Below, in pieces: positions 41,074-45,319 of a stretch of DNA of 45,319 nucleotides; the first letter of the stretch is position 1, and the number at the start of each line of letters is the position of its first letter. The translations under genes and the position numbers were made by a program. Where the stretch lies: contig SUWL01000013.1 of assembly GCA_015061495.1 (NCBI GenBank), positions 1-45,319 on the forward strand. The letters are read 5' to 3'. Source of the stretch: Lentisphaerota bacterium. Its GTDB lineage: Bacteria > Verrucomicrobiota > Lentisphaeria > Victivallales > Victivallaceae. Under the pieces are notes generated by a model. It ran no database searches. It worked only from the letters and a program-made list of their open reading frames with translations, and was not told the origin of the DNA.

Positions 41074-44020
41074 ACTTGCTGGACTGCCGGTGTGGCATGA
41101 CCCCCGCGGCGAAGCTCTGATTCGGCAGGCACAGGCTGTCTGCGGTCTTGAACTTAATGACGTTTACACCCGTGATGTGTTTACTCTGGCGGCTGATTGC
41201 ACTGATGCAGAGGCGGCGAAAATTGCATCTCTGCTCTACAATCCGGTGCTGCAGATGTGGCGTTGCGGAGATGCCAAGTCCGATAACTTTACCCCTGCCA
41301 AAGCATGTGATTATTTGATCCGTATCGGATTCAAACCGGGAGTGACCGACAATGTGAGCCGGACATTCCGGACGGCAGCTGCGGATATTCTCGGCAGAAA
41401 ACTTCGGGATGATGAATATGTTTTCTCCTCGACCGAGTATCTGGTTTCCGGCAAAATCACGGCGGCTGATGCAGAAACTATCGGATTTAAACTGCTTGCC
41501 AATGAACTTATTCAAAGCGCTTTGGTGCTGGATGGCAAAGAGAGCGAAAACGTTCCGGATAATCTGCCGTATATGAATGCTTCAGACAAGGTAGAGGTCC
41601 GCAAATACAATTTGGAAGTTTCTGACGAAGAATTGGTGGAAATAAGCAAAAAGGGTATCCTTGCGTTGAGTTTGGAAGAGATGAAGTCCATCCAGAATTA
41701 TTTCCGTACCGCAACCGGTCGTGAAGAATTCGGCTTGGATGCCAATCCTACCGATGTGGAAATGGAAGTTCTCGCCCAGACTTGGAGCGAACACTGCAAA
41801 CATAAGATTTTCAGCGCGGAAATCGATTACGAGAACAGTGAAACCGGTGAAAAACGTACCATCGATTCCTGTTATAAAACCTTTATTAAAGACAGTACCA
41901 AAGAGATCGCAGGTAAAGTTGACTGGCTGGTATCGGTTTTCAAAGATAATGCCGGTGTGATCGATTTCAACGACAAGTGTGATATCGCTTATAAAGTGGA
42001 AACTCATAACAGTCCTTCCGCATTGGATCCTTACGGCGGTGCGATGACCGGTATCGTCGGTGTCAACCGTGACCCGATGGGAACCGGACAGGGGGCAGAA
42101 TTGCTGATAAACGTCTGGGGATATTGTCTTGGGTCTCCTTTTACTGATGAAAGCAACGTCCCGGAAGGCTTGCTTCATCCCCGCCGCTTGCGTGACGGTG
42201 TTCATAAGGGCGTGATCGACGGCGGCAACCAGAGCGGTATTCCTTATGGAAACGGTTGGGAATATTTTGATGACCGTTATATCGGTAAACCGTTGGTGTA
42301 TTGCGGTACCGTCGGCAAATTGCCTAAAACCGTCAACGGTGTGCCCGGCAGTTCCAAACGGATTGAACCAGGCGATCTGATCGTCATGGGTGGCGGCAGA
42401 ATCGGTAAAGACGGTATCCACGGAGCAACTTTCTCCAGTGAGGAACTGCATAAAGATTCTCCGGTGCAGGCAGTTCAGATCGGTGACCCGATTACCCAGA
42501 AAAAATTGTCAGACTTCATCATGGAAGCCCGTGACCGCGGCTTGTACCGTTTTATCACGGATAACGGTGCCGGCGGTTTGTCTTCGAGTGTCGGTGAAAT
42601 GGCTGACGAATGCAATGGTTGCCGCATGGATTTGGCAAAAGCCCCGTTGAAATATGCCGGTATGCAGCCGTGGGAGATTCTGGTTTCCGAAGCGCAGGAG
42701 CGTATGAGTTTTGCGGTACCGCCGGAAAAAATCGATGAATTCAAACAGCTTGCCAAGGAGCGTGATGTCGAAGTTTCCGTACTTGGCGAATTCACCGACA
42801 ACGGCAAATTCCACATGCTTTATAATGGTAAAACTGTTGCTTATATCGACATCGAATTCATGCATGACGGTTTGCCCAAAATGCACCTTAAGGCTACGTG
42901 GAAATCTCCGGAATTTCCCGAACCGGAACTCGCCGGACGGGATCTCGGCAAGGATACCATGGAATTGATCGGTGCGTTGAATATCTGTTCTGATGAGTAC
43001 AAAGCCCGCCAGTATGACCATGAGGTCAAAGGTTTGAGCGTGCTGAAACCTTTTGCCGGACGCGGACGTGACGTTGCGGCGGATGCGACCGTGACGATGG
43101 TGGAACCGTTGAGCAAAGATGGTGTGATTCTGGCATCCGCGATTTTGCCGCGTTACAGCGATATCGACACCTATCATATGGCGGCAAGTTGTATTGACTT
43201 GGCAGTGCGCCGGGTCATCGCTGTCGGCGGTGATTTGAAAATGATTGCCGGTTTGGATAACTTCTGCTGGCCAGATCCGGTCAAGAGCGAAAAAACTCCT
43301 GACGGGGAATACAAACTTGCCCAGCTGGTGCGTGCCAATCAGGCGATTTATGATTATACCAGAAAATATCTGGTCCCCTGTATTTCCGGTAAGGATTCCA
43401 TGAAAAATGACTCGACCCGCGGTGGTCGTAAGATTTCCATTCCCCCGTCATTGCTGTTCAGTGTGATTTCCCGTTTGGATGATATTTCCCGGGCCGTTTC
43501 CTTTGATACCAAGCAGGCTGGAGACACGGTCTATGTGATCGGAATGACCAAACCGGAACTCGGTGGTTCTGAATATTTCAATATGTTGGGCTTTACCGGC
43601 AACAATGTGCCGCAGGTGGATGCGGATAAATCAATCGATATCTGCAATCGGGTCAGTCAGGCGACCAAGGCTGAATTGGTCAATTCTCTGATCACTCCGG
43701 CATTGGGTGGTATCGGTATTGCACTGGTGAAAAGTGCAATGGCGGGACGTTTGGGCATGGATATCGATCTTGACAAGATCCCCTGCGAAAATTGTTCTGC
43801 TCTGGAAGCGTGGTTCTCTGAATCCAACAGCCGTTTTATTGCGACTGTTCCGGAAAAGAACCGTGCGGCGTTTGAGGCGATTTTCGCCGGTGTCCCGTTC
43901 GCTGCCATTGGTACAGTTACTGCAGACAAGTATCTCAAGGTAACCGGAAGAGGAGCCGGTTGCGAACTTGAGTTGGATGCGCTGTTGAGCAACTACAAAA
44001 AGACGCTTGACCGCGTTTAA
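41054..44020 (+). CDS. purL: Phosphoribosylformylglycinamidine synthase PurL, no glutaminase domain
   Basis: A 988-residue FGAM synthase that uses ATP and ammonia/glutamine nitrogen in purine biosynthesis step 4. Core motifs include TWSEHCKHK, ETHNSPSALDPYGGA, MGGGRIGKDGIHGATFSS and ITDNGAGGLSSSVGEM, with a second half repeating the ATP-grasp-like fold (GKDSMKNDS). The length lies between small PurL (~730) and the fused glutaminase form (~1300). The first ~180 residues look PurS-like, so PurS and PurL appear fused, while the glutaminase (PurQ) must be elsewhere. AAGGT lies 9 bases upstream. The start overlaps the previous gene by 20 bases. Confidence 0.93.
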   Translation: MKNFRIELAGLPVWHDPRGEALIRQAQAVCGLELNDVYTRDVFTLAADCTDAEAAKIASLLYNPVLQMWRCGDAKSDNFTPAKACDYLIRIGFKPGVTDNVSRTFRTAAADILGRKLRDDEYVFSSTEYLVSGKITAADAETIGFKLLANELIQSALVLDGKESENVPDNLPYMNASDKVEVRKYNLEVSDEELVEISKKGILALSLEEMKSIQNYFRTATGREEFGLDANPTDVEMEVLAQTWSEHCKHKIFSAEIDYENSETGEKRTIDSCYKTFIKDSTKEIAGKVDWLVSVFKDNAGVIDFNDKCDIAYKVETHNSPSALDPYGGAMTGIVGVNRDPMGTGQGAELLINVWGYCLGSPFTDESNVPEGLLHPRRLRDGVHKGVIDGGNQSGIPYGNGWEYFDDRYIGKPLVYCGTVGKLPKTVNGVPGSSKRIEPGDLIVMGGGRIGKDGIHGATFSSEELHKDSPVQAVQIGDPITQKKLSDFIMEARDRGLYRFITDNGAGGLSSSVGEMADECNGCRMDLAKAPLKYAGMQPWEILVSEAQERMSFAVPPEKIDEFKQLAKERDVEVSVLGEFTDNGKFHMLYNGKTVAYIDIEFMHDGLPKMHLKATWKSPEFPEPELAGRDLGKDTMELIGALNICSDEYKARQYDHEVKGLSVLKPFAGRGRDVAADATVTMVEPLSKDGVILASAILPRYSDIDTYHMAASCIDLAVRRVIAVGGDLKMIAGLDNFCWPDPVKSEKTPDGEYKLAQLVRANQAIYDYTRKYLVPCISGKDSMKNDSTRGGRKISIPPSLLFSVISRLDDISRAVSFDTKQAGDTVYVIGMTKPELGGSEYFNMLGFTGNNVPQVDADKSIDICNRVSQATKAELVNSLITPALGGIGIALVKSAMAGRLGMDIDLDKIPCENCSALEAWFSESNSRFIATVPEKNRAAFEAIFAGVPFAAIGTVTADKYLKVTGRGAGCELELDALLSNYKKTLDRV

Positions 44021-44037
44021 TCCGGCAAAGAGGTTAT

Positions 44038-44072
44038 CCCCCCGCTGTATAAATATAAGGTGATGCGGGGGG
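44038..44072. other. GC-rich hairpin between purL and the sigma-factor gene
   Basis: CCCCCCGC (44038-44045) and GCGGGGGG (44065-44072) pair perfectly around a 19-base AT-rich loop. No T-run follows on the plus strand, so it is not a standard terminator. It could be an mRNA stabiliser, processing site or leader structure of the sigma-factor gene. Confidence 0.5.
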
Positions 44073-44108
44073 AACTTAATCCGGAAAACAAAGAAGAGGA
44101 GAATCGCG

Positions 44109-44849
44109 ATGGAAAAAGAGGAGAATTGTCATCGCAATCCGGAAGCGGAAGCCCTGATTCGGGATAATATGCGGCTGGTCTTAAAGATCGCCAATGATTT
44201 TCTCGGCAGAGGGTTGCCGTGGGATGATCTGGTGTCCGAGGGCAATCGCGGACTGGTGATTGCCGCGCACCGTTTTAATCCGGATCTGGGGGCGAAATTC
44301 AGCACTTACAGTGCCTGGTGGATCAAACAGGCGATCCGGCAGGCATTGGCTGAACAGACGTTGACGATCCGGGTGCCGGTCGGGACACAACTTAATTCCC
44401 GGAGAATCAAGCGTTCTGTAAGAAAACTCAAATTGGAAAAGGGGCGTGAGCCCACCAATGAAGAGGTCGCTGCAGATGCCAAGGTTTCGTTAGTGACAGT
44501 TGAGCGTTTGCGGGATACCCGCCAGGTCGACATGCAATCGCTTAACGAGATAATTGGATCAGATGACTCTGATGGAGTTGAATTGCAGGATTTTTTTGCT
44601 GATGAGAGCAGTGAAACACCGGATAAGAAACTGATTCAACTTGAAGATGTTGAGCAATTATTAGTTTTACTTGACGGATTGCCTGCCAAAGAAAAACAGG
44701 TGTTGAAGTTGCGTTTCGGTATGGACGGTTCTCCAATAATGACATTGGAAGATGTCGGCTCATTGCTTCATTGCACCAGCGAGAGAGTTCGGCAAATTCA
44801 GAATCAGGCATTAAAGCGTCTGCATCGGCAGATGGTTGAACAAGCATAA
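44109..44849 (+). CDS. RNA polymerase sigma factor, sigma-70 family (group 2-like)
   Basis: A 246-residue sigma factor without region 1.1, so probably an alternative rather than the primary factor. Region 2 is clear: NMRLVLKIANDFLGRGLPWDDLV (quoted as NMRLVLKIANDF and LGRGLPWDDLV), then FSTYSAWWIKQAIRQAL (2.3-2.4). Region 3 reads LEKGREPTNEEVAADAKVS, and region 4.2 has the helix-turn-helix TLEDVGSLLHCTSERVRQIQ. The regions agree with -10/-35-recognising sigma-70 proteins rather than ECF factors. GAGGAGA is close before the ATG. It lies 88 bases after purL with a GC hairpin between, and ends at a bidirectional terminator. Confidence 0.92.
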   Translation: MEKEENCHRNPEAEALIRDNMRLVLKIANDFLGRGLPWDDLVSEGNRGLVIAAHRFNPDLGAKFSTYSAWWIKQAIRQALAEQTLTIRVPVGTQLNSRRIKRSVRKLKLEKGREPTNEEVAADAKVSLVTVERLRDTRQVDMQSLNEIIGSDDSDGVELQDFFADESSETPDKKLIQLEDVEQLLVLLDGLPAKEKQVLKLRFGMDGSPIMTLEDVGSLLHCTSERVRQIQNQALKRLHRQMVEQA

Positions 44850-44850
44850 G

Positions 44851-44896
44851 AAAACGCAGGCTGTCCGGTATCCGGACAGCCTGCGGCGTTTTTTGA
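44851..44896. terminator. Bidirectional intrinsic terminator
   Basis: GCAGGCTGTCCGG (44856-44868) pairs perfectly with CCGGACAGCCTGC (44872-44884) around a 3-base loop, with AAAA to the left and TTTTTT to the right. It serves the sigma-factor gene (+) and the gene ending at 44903 (-). Confidence 0.92.
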
Positions 44897-44902
44897 TGTA
44901 TT

Positions 44903-45319
44903 TTACGCGAGCAGCTCAAATTTGGTGTTGATGTTTTGGGTGCTTTCAGTAAGTGTGCTTACGCCGATGGAGGATTCCGGCATGGTTTGCCAGATTGTAA
45001 GATCGGCGGTGTTGCTGTCGGCAAAGAGCGTATCATCCAACGGAGATGGCGCGGAAGCGCTCTCTTCAAAGAGGCATCCGGAAGTACTTTCCGGCATAGC
45101 GATTTCAGCGGAAGTTCCGGCGACCGCATCCCACGGTGCGGCGGCATTGGTCGCCTGGGTAATTGCCAAAGTAAGATTGCCGTTGCTCTTTTGCAGACGG
45201 TAAGTTTTGCCGCCGTAAGTCATGCTGCCGGAAACGTTCACTTTGCCGAAGTTCTTTGAACCGTTGGTAATGGTAACATAACCGTTGAAGTTCGCCGCGC
45301 CTTTGGCAAGTTCGTAAAC
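44903..45319 (-). CDS. C-terminus of a large Ser/Thr/Gly-rich surface-type protein (partial)
   Basis: Only the last 138 residues are visible; the N-terminus lies beyond 45319. The segment opens with a beta-strand motif (FNGYVTITNGSKNFGKVNVSG) typical of repetitive surface proteins, then TYRLQKSNGNLTLAIT and an acidic, Ser/Thr-rich tail with little structure, ending INTKFELLA. It resembles the ends of AIDA/repeat adhesin-like proteins, similar in style to the gene at the left edge, but it is not a direct continuation: the reading frames do not join across the window ends. No catalytic motif is visible. It shares the terminator at 44851. Confidence 0.7.
   Translation of the reverse strand, partial: VYELAKGAANFNGYVTITNGSKNFGKVNVSGSMTYGGKTYRLQKSNGNLTLAITQATNAAAPWDAVAGTSAEIAMPESTSGCLFEESASAPSPLDDTLFADSNTADLTIWQTMPESSIGVSTLTESTQNINTKFELLA

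Noticed and set aside
1..45319. Circular molecule joining the two edge proteins into one gene
   Set aside because: Both edge genes run leftwards, so a circle was considered, but base 1 is the first base of a codon while the right edge begins a new codon at 45319, so the frames do not join; the housekeeping content also speaks for a chromosome.
1..45319. tRNA, rRNA, CRISPR, insertion sequence or phage genes
   Set aside because: I looked for cloverleaf-like segments, regularly spaced repeats, transposase motifs and terminal inverted repeats and saw none. The only tandem repeats are protein-coding (left edge). Small RNAs cannot be excluded by eye.

Overview
This is a gene-dense stretch of bacterial chromosome: 39 protein-coding genes, two of them cut by the window edges, with no gap between genes longer than about 210 bases. 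I see no rRNA, tRNA, CRISPR array, transposase or phage gene. Moderate GC, many short translationally coupled operons, a single-chain glycyl-tRNA synthetase, a large PurL lacking its glutaminase domain, secretion-independent glycosidase-like TIM-barrel proteins and AIDA-type repeat proteins at both edges suggest a member of the PVC superphylum. A Lentisphaerota/Victivallales-like, probably host-associated carbohydrate fermenter is my best guess. That placement is inference from gene style, not a search result.

Layout. 1-1252 (-): N-terminal part of a surface-repeat protein with a metzincin-type protease motif. 1463-3814 (+): glycosidase-like protein. 3888-5582 (-): DeaD RNA helicase. 5775-8104 (+): a cation/proton antiporter and a drug/metabolite-type transporter. 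8094-9747 (-): nadD-rsfS plus an unknown gene. 9895-14210 (+): a tight operon of a duplicated-domain lipoprotein, yicC, cysE, yggS and a panE-like reductase. 14372-18078 (+): mannonate oxidoreductase, 6-phosphogluconate dehydrogenase and a LarA-type nickel racemase/epimerase. 18158-18919 (-): metallo-beta-lactamase-fold protein. 19109-21100 (+): a second glycosidase-like protein behind a palindromic operator. 21189-25925 (-): fmt-rng-uvrC-polysaccharide deacetylase. 26014-26478 (+): folK. 26472-32554 (-): a six-gene chain with an aldose-epimerase-like protein, RimO, a TPR protein, RlmN, a lipoprotein and an unknown. 32703-34881 (+): glycyl-tRNA synthetase and an amidohydrolase. 34888-38581 (-): Nif3, RNase HIII and a U32 protein. 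38726-44849 (+): serA, an unknown gene, purL and a sigma-70 family factor. 44903-45319 (-): C-terminus of another large repeat-type protein.

How the genes work together. Much of the window concerns translation and RNA (DeaD, RsfS, YicC, RNase G, Fmt, RimO, RlmN, U32, GlyRS, RNase HIII) and basic biosynthesis (NadD, CysE, PanE-like, FolK, SerA, PurL). The most interesting metabolic idea is the 14372-18078 block. A fructuronate/mannonate oxidoreductase, a LarA-family enzyme with all its nickel-pincer residues intact, and 6-phosphogluconate dehydrogenase lie together. Since D-mannonate and D-gluconate are C2 epimers, the block could feed uronic acids into the pentose-phosphate pathway without the usual dehydratase/KDG route.

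Regulation. Twelve intergenic promoters can be read by eye. Eleven have -35 TTGnnn, a 17-bp spacer and a -10 that is TATATT in nine cases, usually followed by A. At three divergent gene pairs the two outward -35 boxes are separated by exactly 9 bp, and at two of these the boxes lie inside inverted repeats. Intrinsic terminators close several units, and some are bidirectional.
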